NCBI GenBank assembly: GCA_937876315.1
Contig: CALEHQ010000025.1
Span: 1 to 43,708 of the forward strand
Direction of reading: 5' to 3'
DNA from: an uncultured Actinomycetes bacterium
GTDB lineage: Bacteria; Actinomycetota; Acidimicrobiia; Acidimicrobiales; Acidimicrobilacustridaceae
DNA length: 43,708 nucleotides
Shown in pieces: positions 7,767 through 14,957 of the stretch. How positions within the stretch are numbered: the stretch's first letter is position 1; each line of letters starts with the position of its first letter. The notes beneath the pieces were generated by a model. The model had not been told where the DNA came from. It worked only from the letters and a program-made list of their open reading frames with translations, and did not search any database. A program made the position numbers and the translations under genes.

Positions 7767-8779
7767 GCGAAGGCCTCGTCGGCTCCGAGCTCGTCGACGT
7801 TGAACGTCTTGGTGCATGGCTCGACGGTTGCGGCCTTGAAGTCGGTCTGCCGATAACTGTGGCTCCGCTGACATCAGGTCGATCAAACGCGATGTTTAGC
7901 GTTCATCGCGGAGCATCGCGCTGGGTGCTTCGTCGCCCTGCTGCTGTCGCAATTGAACGAGCGGATGAAGGGATGCGTCGCGAATATCAAATTCTTGACG
8001 CGCTTACTGGTTCCAAAGTTCCGCACCCTGAGACTGTCGCATTGTGTGAGGATCACGATGTTCTTGGTTGCACGTTTTTCTTGATGCAGCAGGTTGACGG
8101 AGTGAACCCTGCTCCTCCGCTTCCCGATCCATTCACGGTTGCAGATCAACCAGGCGTCGCATTTGCGATGGTCGATGCACTCGCCGCTCTGCATGACTTT
8201 GATTGGCGGCAGGGTTCATTGTCCGATTTCGGTAAGCCCGATGGATTCCACGAACGTCAGGTTGAGCGATGGACAACGCAGTTGGCGTCCTACAACGGCC
8301 GAGAGCTTCCGGGGCTTGACCGTGTCACGAAGTTTCTTTCGGAAAACCTGCCTGGATCGTTTGAACCGTCACTGATGCACGGCGATTTCCATATGTTCAA
8401 CGCTCTGATTTCTTCAGAACCCCCGGGCAAGGTGGCAGCGATCATCGATTGGGAGACCGCAACGATTGGTGATCCGCTGCTTGACCTCATCGGGTTCTGC
8501 GAAATCTGGGGGAAGGCAACAGTGGGCCCGGGTTGGCCGCGCCGGACTGAACTGATCGCCCGCTATCGAGAACAGCGCGATCTGGAACTTCCCTCAGATC
8601 TTTCCTATTACGAAGTGCTCTACAACTTCCGCATGGCGGTGTTGCTCGAAGGCATCTACCAACGGTCGCTGCACGACGCGACAAGGCCCGACTTAGTCGA
8701 TGTTGGAGCCGGTGCAATGGGATTTCACGAACGCGCGCTCGATGTGCTGGACCAGCGTGGTGAAGTGCAGTTCGGGTGA
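7763..8779 (+). CDS. APH-family phosphotransferase (ACAD10/11 N-domain-like)
   Basis: This 338-residue kinase-like protein of the aminoglycoside phosphotransferase (APH) superfamily carries the Brenner motif LMHGDFHMFNAL and the metal-binding IIDWETATIGDP. These, plus the N-terminal PLTSGRSNAMF loop, resemble the kinase domain of ACAD10/ACAD11, known to phosphorylate 4-hydroxyacyl-CoA intermediates. Association with SDR and beta-oxidation-type genes supports a metabolic kinase rather than antibiotic resistance; this is inference. The GTG start overlaps the SDR stop (GTGA). The next gene is convergent, 4 bp away. Confidence 0.88.
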   Translation: MSEGLVGSELVDVERLGAWLDGCGLEVGLPITVAPLTSGRSNAMFSVHRGASRWVLRRPAAVAIERADEGMRREYQILDALTGSKVPHPETVALCEDHDVLGCTFFLMQQVDGVNPAPPLPDPFTVADQPGVAFAMVDALAALHDFDWRQGSLSDFGKPDGFHERQVERWTTQLASYNGRELPGLDRVTKFLSENLPGSFEPSLMHGDFHMFNALISSEPPGKVAAIIDWETATIGDPLLDLIGFCEIWGKATVGPGWPRRTELIARYREQRDLELPSDLSYYEVLYNFRMAVLLEGIYQRSLHDATRPDLVDVGAGAMGFHERALDVLDQRGEVQFG

Positions 8780-8783
8780 GCGG

Positions 8784-9554
8784 TCAGACCTTGTAACCGC
8801 CGTCGACGCTGATGACCTGACCGGTGATCCCGCGACCGTCATCGCTCGCGAGTAACGAAGCCATGCCTGTGAGTTCCGAGGCATCAAGGACTCGATGCTG
8901 AAGGCTGTCAGCAGCCGCTCGTTCCTCCTCGATCGCAACAGTGGTGCCGCGAGCAGTTGCGATGCGCTCGAAATCAACGAGTGAGGTTCTGGTCCAACCC
9001 GGGCAGAGCAGATTCGCGTTAATGCCGAAGGGGGCTCCGGTCTTCGCGAGTTCTTTGGTGAAGCCAACGAGCGCGTGCTTTGCCGTTGTGTAGGGGAGTG
9101 AAGCCCCGGTTGTCTTCGATGTTCCGGAACCAATGCTGATAATTCGCCCGAACCCTTGATCTCGCATGCTCGGCAATACCGCGCTCGTGGTCCACCACGC
9201 GGAAGTAAGGCAGAGAACGAGCGTTGACTCAAACGCTTCGTCGTTGGCGAGGAACGGATCATTGTTTCCGACATTCCCGCCGACGTTGTTCACCAGAATG
9301 TCAACACGGCCAAATCGCTCAAGTGCTTCGCTCACTGGTCGACGGGCATCGTTGCGATCGGTGGCATCGGCCACCACTGCCAGGCCTCGGTCGGGGCCTA
9401 GACCAGCAATACTGAGCGTGTTCTCGAGGTCCGAGGCCGTGCGTGACGAAACAACCACGGTTGCTCCTTCGGCCGCGTAGCGAAGTGCAATTGCCGCGCC
9501 GATTCCTCGACCGCCGCCAGTGATGACTGCAACGCGACCGCCAAGCTGTCCCAT
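8784..9554 (-). CDS. SDR family oxidoreductase
   Basis: This 256-residue classical SDR has TGGGRGIG, NNVGG, the active-site YTTAK and the C-terminal ISVDGGY. SSRT after the second strand suggests NADP(H). The substrate is unknown. The ATG at 9554 is preceded by GGGGAA. It is convergent with the APH-type kinase gene and divergent from metG, so it is a single-gene unit completing the catabolic block between rsmI and metG. Confidence 0.92.
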   Translation of the reverse strand: MGQLGGRVAVITGGGRGIGAAIALRYAAEGATVVVSSRTASDLENTLSIAGLGPDRGLAVVADATDRNDARRPVSEALERFGRVDILVNNVGGNVGNNDPFLANDEAFESTLVLCLTSAWWTTSAVLPSMRDQGFGRIISIGSGTSKTTGASLPYTTAKHALVGFTKELAKTGAPFGINANLLCPGWTRTSLVDFERIATARGTTVAIEEERAAADSLQHRVLDASELTGMASLLASDDGRGITGQVISVDGGYKV

Positions 9555-9680
9555 GAGTTCCCCAATCGAATCGGCCAGTCGGCCCGCTGAGTTAATCCTG
9601 ACACGCGTAACTCGCTACCCGTTTGTAGGCCGAGCGGCAAGGTTCCGTCCTCGTGGTTCGTCGGCATTGCTGCGGCCCCG

Positions 9681-9686
9681 TAGCCT
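9681..9686 (+). promoter_or_regulatory. Putative -10 box (TAGCCT) of metG
   Basis: TAGCCT ends exactly 6 nt before the GTG start at 9693, placing the transcription start on or next to the start codon. No Shine-Dalgarno is present. This is the clearest leaderless arrangement in the window. Confidence 0.5.
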
Positions 9687-9692
9687 TGCGCT

Positions 9693-11210
9693 GTGCCTCA
9701 ACCCTTCTACGTCACCACTCCTATCTATTACGTGAACGATGTGCCTCATATCGGGCACGCCTATACGACGGTGACGGCAGACGCATTGGCCCGTTGGCAT
9801 CGGCTGGCGGGAGACCCGACGTTCTTTCTCACGGGTACCGACGAACACGGTCTCAAGATTCAACGTTCGGCCGAGGCCAATGGCATTACCCCTCTAGAAC
9901 AAGCCGACCGCACAAGCGCGCGTTTTCGCGAGGTGTGGGAATTACTAAATATCAGTAACGACGATTTTATTCGCACCACCGAACCACGACATATCACTTC
10001 GGTGCAGGCCTTCATGCAAGCCATCTTCGACAATGGCTGGATTCGCAAGGGCTCGTATTCCGGTCACTATTGCGTGCCCTGCGAGGCCTATTACAACGAG
10101 GCCGATCTCGTCGATGGCAACTGTCCGATCCACGGACGACCAGTGGAATGGCTTGAAGAAGACAACTGGTTCTTTGAGTTGTCGAAGTTTGAACAGCCGT
10201 TGCTCGATTGGTATGCCGCGAATCCCGGATGCGTGCAGCCCGAAGGCAAGCGCAATGAAGCGCTGGGAATCATCAAGCAAGGTCTTGAAGACGTCTCGGT
10301 ATCGCGCACCTCGATCTCTTGGGGTGTTCCGGTTCCATGGGACGAAGGCCATGTCTTCTACGTCTGGTACGACGCCCTCATTAACTATGCGACAGCAGTC
10401 GGATATGGCGCCGACTCCGAGCGGTTTGCGCAGTGGTGGCCCCAGGTTCACCATCTTCTGGGCAAAGACATCCTTCGTTTTCATTGCGTGTATTGGCCGG
10501 CAATGTGTCTTGCGGCCGGTATCGAACCGCCGAAGAAGCTCGGAGTGCATGGCTTCTTGTTGGTAGGTGGCGAGAAGATGTCAAAGACTCGTCTCAATCA
10601 GATTTTCCCGGCCGACCTTGTCGCCGATTTCGGCGTCGACGGTTTCCGCTACCACTTCCTGCGAGACAATCCGTTCGGTCCCGATGGTGATTTCTCCTAC
10701 GAGTCGATGGTCACGCGGTACAACGCCGACCTCGCGAACAATCTCGGAAACCTGTTGTCTCGCGTCGCGACAGTCGTCGGGAAAAAGTGTGATGGCATTG
10801 GACCCGCTCCTGCCGGTGATTCGCCACTTGCCGATATCGCTGCACAATCGCTGGCCGACACGATCACTGGTTGGAACAACATCACGCCCAGCATCGCCCT
10901 TGAAGCAACTTGGCGCCTTGTCGGTGCGGCCAACGCTCACCTTGAAGCGAATGAACCGTGGAAGATGGAGCCAAGTCCCGCTCTTGATGCGGTGATGGGT
11001 GACGCGCTTGAAGTGCTGCGCATCGTTTCAATTCTCGCAACTCCAGCCATGCCGGAAACCTGTGTGCAGATCTGGCAACGCATTGGTCTTGCCGGTTCGC
11101 CTACCGATGCTGGCGTCGCTGGCGCGACCTGGGGCGGGTATCCCGGCGGGTTGCCGGTCGTGAAGGGCGATGGGCTCTTCCCTCGTATCGCTAAACCCGC
11201 CGCCGACTGA
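9693..11210 (+). CDS. metG: Methionyl-tRNA synthetase
   Basis: MetG charges tRNA-Met. The 505-residue class I synthetase has the HIGH-type signature PHIGHAYTT near the N-terminus, a CVPC...CPIH knuckle around residues 127-150, and the KMSKS-type loop GEKMSKTRLN. It ends soon after the anticodon-binding helical domain and has no C-terminal EMAP-II-like tRNA-binding domain, like other short actinobacterial forms. The start is a GTG giving the usual YVTTPIYYVND opening. It begins the metG-tatD-rpf-rsmA-ispE series. Confidence 0.97.
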   Translation: MPQPFYVTTPIYYVNDVPHIGHAYTTVTADALARWHRLAGDPTFFLTGTDEHGLKIQRSAEANGITPLEQADRTSARFREVWELLNISNDDFIRTTEPRHITSVQAFMQAIFDNGWIRKGSYSGHYCVPCEAYYNEADLVDGNCPIHGRPVEWLEEDNWFFELSKFEQPLLDWYAANPGCVQPEGKRNEALGIIKQGLEDVSVSRTSISWGVPVPWDEGHVFYVWYDALINYATAVGYGADSERFAQWWPQVHHLLGKDILRFHCVYWPAMCLAAGIEPPKKLGVHGFLLVGGEKMSKTRLNQIFPADLVADFGVDGFRYHFLRDNPFGPDGDFSYESMVTRYNADLANNLGNLLSRVATVVGKKCDGIGPAPAGDSPLADIAAQSLADTITGWNNITPSIALEATWRLVGAANAHLEANEPWKMEPSPALDAVMGDALEVLRIVSILATPAMPETCVQIWQRIGLAGSPTDAGVAGATWGGYPGGLPVVKGDGLFPRIAKPAAD

Positions 11211-11220
11211 CGGAGCCAAA

Positions 11221-11979
11221 ATGCGTTGGATTGATGATCACTGTCATTTGGGCGATGGAACCGACCGTTGGCCCGAGGCCGAAGCCACCATCGCGGACGC
11301 TCACGAGGCGGGCGTGATGCGAATGATCACTGTCGGTTGCGACCTTGTGTCATCGAAGCTTGCGATTGAGGTTGCGAGCGCGTTCGATGATGTTTGGGCG
11401 ACAGCTGGTGTCCACCCGCACGACGCGAGCGGTGGCATTGAGGGCATCGCTGAACTGCTTGCCGACCCCAACGTGGTTGCCGTGGGGGAGTGTGGACTCG
11501 ACTACCACTACGACAACTCGCCTCGTGAGGTGCAACGAGAGGTTTTCGTCCAGCAGATCGCATTGGCTCATGACTATGACCTTGCATTGGTGGTGCACAC
11601 CCGAGAGGCGTGGGAGGACACCTTTGCGATCCTTGAGAGTGAAGGCGTCCCATCTCGCACGGTGATTCATTGCTTCACTGGTGGCCCTGAAGAAGCGCAG
11701 AAATGTCTTGAACTCGGCGCTTGGCTCTCGTTCAGTGGCATCGTCACATTTCCGGGGGCGCCCGAAGTGCTCTCCGCGGCCATCCTTTGCCCCCTCGATC
11801 GACTGCTCGTCGAGACTGATTCGCCGTTTTTGGCACCGGTACCCCATCGTGGGAAACCGAACCGGCCTGCCCTGGTTCCCGTTGTGGGGGCGGCAATTGC
11901 CGCTGCCAAAGGAATTGACATTGAAGATGTGGCCAATGTCACCTGGAAAAATGCCGCGATGGTGTACCGGCTCCCGTAG
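11221..11979 (+). CDS. tatD: TatD family metal-dependent hydrolase
   Basis: This 252-residue TIM-barrel hydrolase of the amidohydrolase superfamily (TatD/YcfH DNases) carries the metal ligands DDHCHL at the N-terminus, VGECGLDYHY (Glu), VVHTRE, VIHCFTGG and the late ETDSPFLAP. TatD enzymes are described as 3'-5' exonucleases in DNA repair. The ATG at 11221 is chosen because ACGGAG lies just upstream and the DHCHL motif must be N-terminal; the frame runs back to 11170 inside metG without homology. Its position after metG is the common actinobacterial arrangement. Confidence 0.95.
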   Translation: MRWIDDHCHLGDGTDRWPEAEATIADAHEAGVMRMITVGCDLVSSKLAIEVASAFDDVWATAGVHPHDASGGIEGIAELLADPNVVAVGECGLDYHYDNSPREVQREVFVQQIALAHDYDLALVVHTREAWEDTFAILESEGVPSRTVIHCFTGGPEEAQKCLELGAWLSFSGIVTFPGAPEVLSAAILCPLDRLLVETDSPFLAPVPHRGKPNRPALVPVVGAAIAAAKGIDIEDVANVTWKNAAMVYRLP

Positions 11980-12091
11980 CAGGGGATTCGCGAGTTTTTC
12001 TCTAGCGCACAAAGCTGTGGACAAGCCTCTATGGCGGTCTGAGCAGGGGTTACGCGCAGTTGAACAGTGAGTGTCCAGGGCTCGGAGATAG

Positions 12092-12120
12092 TTGCGGGTC
12101 CCGGATGACCCTCCTAGGTT
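12092..12120 (+). promoter_or_regulatory. Probable rpf promoter (TTGCGG - 17 bp - TAGGTT)
   Basis: A -35-like TTGCGG (12092-12097) and a -10-like TAGGTT (12115-12120) are separated by 17 bp, predicting a start near 12127. The gap between tatD and rpf (11980-12178) holds no other gene. If correct, rpf mRNA has a leader of about 52 nt or more. Confidence 0.5.
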
Positions 12121-12178
12121 CATCTGATGGCTCCGGGCGGAGTTTGCACTGTGCGATCGCGCAGGGCGTCCTTCCGCC

Positions 12179-12808
12179 GTGGCCAGGATCTATTGCTCGA
12201 CGAAGGACGCAGTTCTGAACACCACCGTGCACCCGACGCAACGCCGACTGATGATCGCACTCGTGGTCACACTCGCGTGCTTGCCGTTGCTGGTGATCGA
12301 CATGTTCCAGCGCTCCCCGAGCAGCGGTGCAACCCAAACAGCGAGCTCAACCGATCCGAGCCTCGTTGTTTCCTCCATCTCTACGGAAGATTCGACCACG
12401 ACAACCGTGGCCGTCACTGTGCCGGTCACAGTCACGGTTCCAGCTCCAGTAACGACGGTGGCCCCTCCGACAACAGTCGCTCCTCGCCGGGCGCCGACCA
12501 CCACAACAACTCTGAGGCGCGCCACGACATCACCGGCACCAACCGGTAACGCCACAGCGTCGCCGAGCCAGTGGGATCGCCTTGCGCAGTGTGAAACCGG
12601 CGGAAACTGGGCAGCGAATACCGGTAACGGATACGGCGGCGGACTCCAGTTCGCCCACGGTCCCGGATGGTCGACATGGCGCGCCTTTGGTGGCGAGGAA
12701 TTCACCGCTCACCCGTGGGAAGCGACACGCGAGCAGCAGATCGTTATCGCCGAACGTGTTCTCGCCAGCTCCGGGTGGAGCGCGTGGCCTGGGTGCTCGG
12801 GCTTCTAA
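12179..12808 (+). CDS. Resuscitation-promoting-factor-like transglycosylase
   Basis: Rpf proteins are muralytic enzymes that cleave peptidoglycan and stimulate regrowth of dormant actinobacteria. The product (up to 209 residues) has an N-terminal hydrophobic segment ([17 protein letters not shown]), a long Thr/Val/Pro-rich linker, and a C-terminal Rpf domain starting at [15 protein letters not shown]. The catalytic Glu is Glu139 by this start. The two conserved Cys of the fold (QCETGG and WPGCSGF) are present. The start is uncertain: GTG 12179, GTG 12227 and ATG 12251 are all in frame ahead of or at the membrane segment. Unlike RpfB it has no G5 or DUF348 domains, although it occupies the rpfB position between tatD and rsmA. 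Confidence 0.9.
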   Translation: MARIYCSTKDAVLNTTVHPTQRRLMIALVVTLACLPLLVIDMFQRSPSSGATQTASSTDPSLVVSSISTEDSTTTTVAVTVPVTVTVPAPVTTVAPPTTVAPRRAPTTTTTLRRATTSPAPTGNATASPSQWDRLAQCETGGNWAANTGNGYGGGLQFAHGPGWSTWRAFGGEEFTAHPWEATREQQIVIAERVLASSGWSAWPGCSGF

Positions 12809-12910
12809 GTAAGACCAGGCGTTCTCGGTGTGTTTTCGATTCGGCGAATCTCACCATCTCCACGCAGTATCTGCCGGTGAAGATTTCCGCAGAAGGTTCG
12901 CGGTGATCGC

Positions 12911-13732
12911 ATGACACTCACACGTCGCGACATCACGGAGTTGCTCGCGCGTCATGGCCTCGAGCCAAGTCGCGCACTCGGCCAGAATTTTCTCGCCGAC
13001 CCAAACACTGTCCGTCGCATTGTGCGGTTGGCGTGCATCGACGCAAGTTCGAATGTTGTCGAGATTGGTCCTGGCGTCGGTTCGTTGACAACCGAACTTG
13101 CAGCGACTGGAGCAAACGTTGTCGCTGTCGAACTCGATCGGCATTTGCTGCCGGTGTTGGCTGAAACGGTTGAGCCTCTGGGCGTTCGTGTTGTCCACGG
13201 CGATGCGCTTGAAATTGATTGGGGACAGGTTTTGTCGGCTGACAAGCAGTGGCACCTCGTCGCGAATCTCCCTTACAACGTTGCAACGACCATCGTTCTT
13301 GATCTTCTTGACGATGTCCCACAAATCGAAACCATGCTCGTGATGGTGCAGCGCGAGGTCGGCGAACGGCTTGCTGCATCCGCCGGTGATCGCGCCTATG
13401 GCATTCCCTCGGTGAAGTTGTCGCTTTGGGCGACCGCTTCAATCGCGGCTCGGATCCCGGCAACGGTTTTCATTCCGCAACCGCGGGTGGAATCGGTGAT
13501 GGTTCGTATTGAGCGCCGGTCGGCACCTGTGGTCAGCGTCGATCACGATTCCCTGATGGATCTCGTTCGCACCGCGTTTGGTCAGCGGCGCAAAATGCTT
13601 CGCCGGTCGCTGTCGTCCAAGGTCACGACCGAGCAGTTCGAAGCCGCGGGCGTCGACCCATCCGAGCGGCCCGAGCGCCTCGACGTTGTCCAATGGGGAG
13701 CACTCACTGCAGCGGTACTGGCTGGGGCGTGA
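12911..13732 (+). CDS. rsmA: 16S rRNA (adenine1518/1519-N6)-dimethyltransferase RsmA (KsgA)
   Basis: RsmA dimethylates A1518 and A1519 of 16S rRNA late in 30S assembly. The 273-residue protein shows LGQNFLADPNT, the SAM-binding VVEIGPGVGSLTTEL, the acidic VAVELDRHL, VVHGDALEIDW and the catalytic NLPYNVAT, then the C-terminal helical domain (FGQRRKMLRRSL). ATG 12911 has AGAAGG about 13 nt upstream. It is followed after 4 nt by ispE, the standard actinobacterial pairing. Confidence 0.97.
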   Translation: MTLTRRDITELLARHGLEPSRALGQNFLADPNTVRRIVRLACIDASSNVVEIGPGVGSLTTELAATGANVVAVELDRHLLPVLAETVEPLGVRVVHGDALEIDWGQVLSADKQWHLVANLPYNVATTIVLDLLDDVPQIETMLVMVQREVGERLAASAGDRAYGIPSVKLSLWATASIAARIPATVFIPQPRVESVMVRIERRSAPVVSVDHDSLMDLVRTAFGQRRKMLRRSLSSKVTTEQFEAAGVDPSERPERLDVVQWGALTAAVLAGA

Positions 13733-13736
13733 TTCG

Positions 13737-14477
13737 ATGGGGGACGTGCCTGCCGAATCGGTCCGCCTCTTTGCTCCCGCCAAACTCACGACGTCGCTTC
13801 GCGTGGTCGGTGTGCGCGATGACGGCTATCACCTCATCGATGCCGAGATGGTGTCGCTTGATTTTGGTGATTCACTCTTCGTCGATTGTGAAAGCGCCGG
13901 ACCATCCTCGGTGACCTTCGCTGGCGTCGATGGCAAAATCATTGATCTCGGTGCCGACAACCTCGTCACTCGCGCGTTGGACATGGTGGGTCGCGACGCA
14001 AAGGTGCGTGTGGAAAAGTCGATCGCTGCGGGTGCGGGGCTGGGCGGGGGATCGGCCGATGCCGCTGCCATCCTCTATTGGGCGGGCATGACTGATCTCG
14101 TTCAGGCGGTAACGCTTGGTGCCGATGTGGCGTTCTGTCTTTTGGGCGGCAGAGCGCGGGTGCAGGGAATCGGCGAGCAGATCGATCCGTTGCCTTTTGA
14201 AGAGCGAACCTTCACATTGCTCACACCACCAGTCATGTGTTCAACCCCTGCGGTCTACAAGGCATGGGACGATCTCGGTGGCCCCACCGGAGCCAACGGC
14301 AACGATCTGGAACCAGCGGCGCTGCTGGTAGCGCCGGAGCTTGTTCGCTGGCGCGACGAACTCGCGGCGGTCAGTGGCCGTCAGCCTCGCCTCGCTGGAT
14401 CAGGATCAACCTGGTTTGTCGAGGGAGCGTTCCCGGGGCCAGGGCGAGTCGTTGCACGCACCAGCCCTGCTCGCTAG
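13737..14477 (+). CDS. ispE: 4-diphosphocytidyl-2-C-methyl-D-erythritol kinase IspE
   Basis: IspE is the GHMP kinase of the MEP isoprenoid pathway. The 246-residue protein has FAPAKLTTSL...DDGYHLIDAE (substrate site with catalytic Lys), the ATP-binding AAGAGLGGGSADAAA, LGADVAFCLLGG with the catalytic Asp, and the C-terminal LAGSGSTWF loop. It is about 40-60 residues shorter than E. coli or mycobacterial enzymes, mainly because the helical stretch after the GGGS loop is shortened. All catalytic motifs remain. ATG 13737 lies 4 nt after the rsmA stop; the frame is open further upstream inside rsmA, but without homology. Confidence 0.93.
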   Translation: MGDVPAESVRLFAPAKLTTSLRVVGVRDDGYHLIDAEMVSLDFGDSLFVDCESAGPSSVTFAGVDGKIIDLGADNLVTRALDMVGRDAKVRVEKSIAAGAGLGGGSADAAAILYWAGMTDLVQAVTLGADVAFCLLGGRARVQGIGEQIDPLPFEERTFTLLTPPVMCSTPAVYKAWDDLGGPTGANGNDLEPAALLVAPELVRWRDELAAVSGRQPRLAGSGSTWFVEGAFPGPGRVVARTSPAR

Positions 14478-14479
14478 CT

Positions 14480-14550
14480 CCCGCAGGTGCGGGCCGTCTC
14501 ATCGCCATATGGGCCCGTACGCGGACCCACCCGGCTCTCGGGCCGGGTGG
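14480..14550 (+). terminator. Two hairpins after ispE
   Basis: A 6-bp stem with a 2-nt loop (14480-14493) starts 3 nt after the ispE stop. A perfect 9-bp GC-rich stem with a 6-nt loop lies at 14527-14550. Neither is followed by a U-run. Together they fill the gap between the convergent ispE and bS22 genes and probably end transcription there. Confidence 0.55.
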
Positions 14551-14598
14551 AGTCAACGAGAATCGTTATGGCACAGCGGGCGTCAGAGACGCCTGAGC

Positions 14599-14700
14599 TC
14601 ACTTACCGGCAGCTCGACGCTGGAAGCGAGTTCGCTTCAGCATCTTCTTGTGCTTCTTTTTACGCATGCGCTTGCGGCGCTTCTTAATGAGAGATCCCAT
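14599..14700 (-). CDS. 30S ribosomal protein bS22 (AURKAIP1/COX24-type)
   Basis: This is a 33-residue, extremely basic protein that begins MGSLIKKRRKRM, continues with a Lys/His-rich stretch and ends RRAAGK. It matches the small actinobacterial ribosomal protein bS22, seen in mycobacterial ribosome structures and annotated as AURKAIP1/COX24-domain protein. It binds rRNA near the decoding region. The ATG at 14700 and TGA at 14599-14601 define it. It sits downstream of tRNA-Gln on the same strand. No strong Shine-Dalgarno is visible. Confidence 0.92.
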   Translation of the reverse strand: MGSLIKKRRKRMRKKKHKKMLKRTRFQRRAAGK

Positions 14701-14777
14701 GGCGGAGCGACTGTAGCGGTAAGGCGTGCTCCGGTGCGAAACGACACAACCCACGCTGGGTCTGTCGGGAAAGGGCT

Positions 14778-14810
14778 CGGGATTCCGATCAGGAGATGAT
14801 CGGAATCCCG
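14778..14810 (-). terminator. 14-bp perfect hairpin downstream of tRNA-Gln
   Basis: Perfect 14-bp arms (14778-14791 and 14797-14810) surround a 5-nt loop. On the minus strand it begins 15 nt beyond the tRNA 3' end and is followed by a CCCTTTCCC stretch, so it most likely terminates or processes the tRNA-Gln transcript before bS22. Confidence 0.65.
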
Positions 14811-14824
14811 GCAGGAAAGGAAAG

Positions 14825-14896
14825 CTCGGGGGCAGGGACTCGAACCCCGAATGACTGGACCAAAACCAGCCGTGTTGCCAATTACACCACCCCCGA
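14825..14896 (-). tRNA. tRNA-Gln (anticodon TTG)
   Basis: This 72-nt cloverleaf on the minus strand has a 7-bp acceptor stem (TCGGGGG with CCCCCGA), U8, an anticodon stem GCTGG/CCAGT closing the loop TTTTGGT with anticodon TTG, a T-arm with TTCGAGT and discriminator G73, as expected for Gln. CCA is not encoded. tRNA-Gln beside glmU is a common actinobacterial arrangement. Confidence 0.96.
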
Positions 14897-14900
14897 AAGG

Positions 14901-14930
14901 TGAGGCCCCGGAAGATGAGGCCCCGGAAGG
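14901..14930. repeat. Two tandem 15-bp repeats between tRNA-Gln and glmU
   Basis: TGAGGCCCCGGAAGA (14901-14915) and TGAGGCCCCGGAAGG (14916-14930) are adjacent near-identical copies, with a partial third copy after them. They fill the 61-bp divergent promoter region of tRNA-Gln and glmU. A 6-bp inverted repeat (14935-14940 and 14952-14957) abuts the glmU ATG. Confidence 0.7.
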
Positions 14931-14957
14931 CGAGGCAGACCGTACTAGAAAGTCTGC

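Noticed and set aside
7763-8779. Aminoglycoside resistance gene
   Set aside because: The protein shares only the APH fold; its motifs and lipid-catabolic neighbours favour a metabolic kinase of the ACAD10/11 type.
11980-12178. c-di-AMP (ydaO-type) riboswitch before rpf
   Set aside because: Such riboswitches precede rpfA in some actinobacteria, but I could not find the conserved core, and the predicted transcript leader is too short.
12127-12549. 140-residue ORF in the +1 frame over rpf
   Set aside because: Its product is His/Arg/Ser-rich without recognisable features, while the rpf frame encodes a membrane segment and a complete Rpf domain. The start codon is noted as a finding only.
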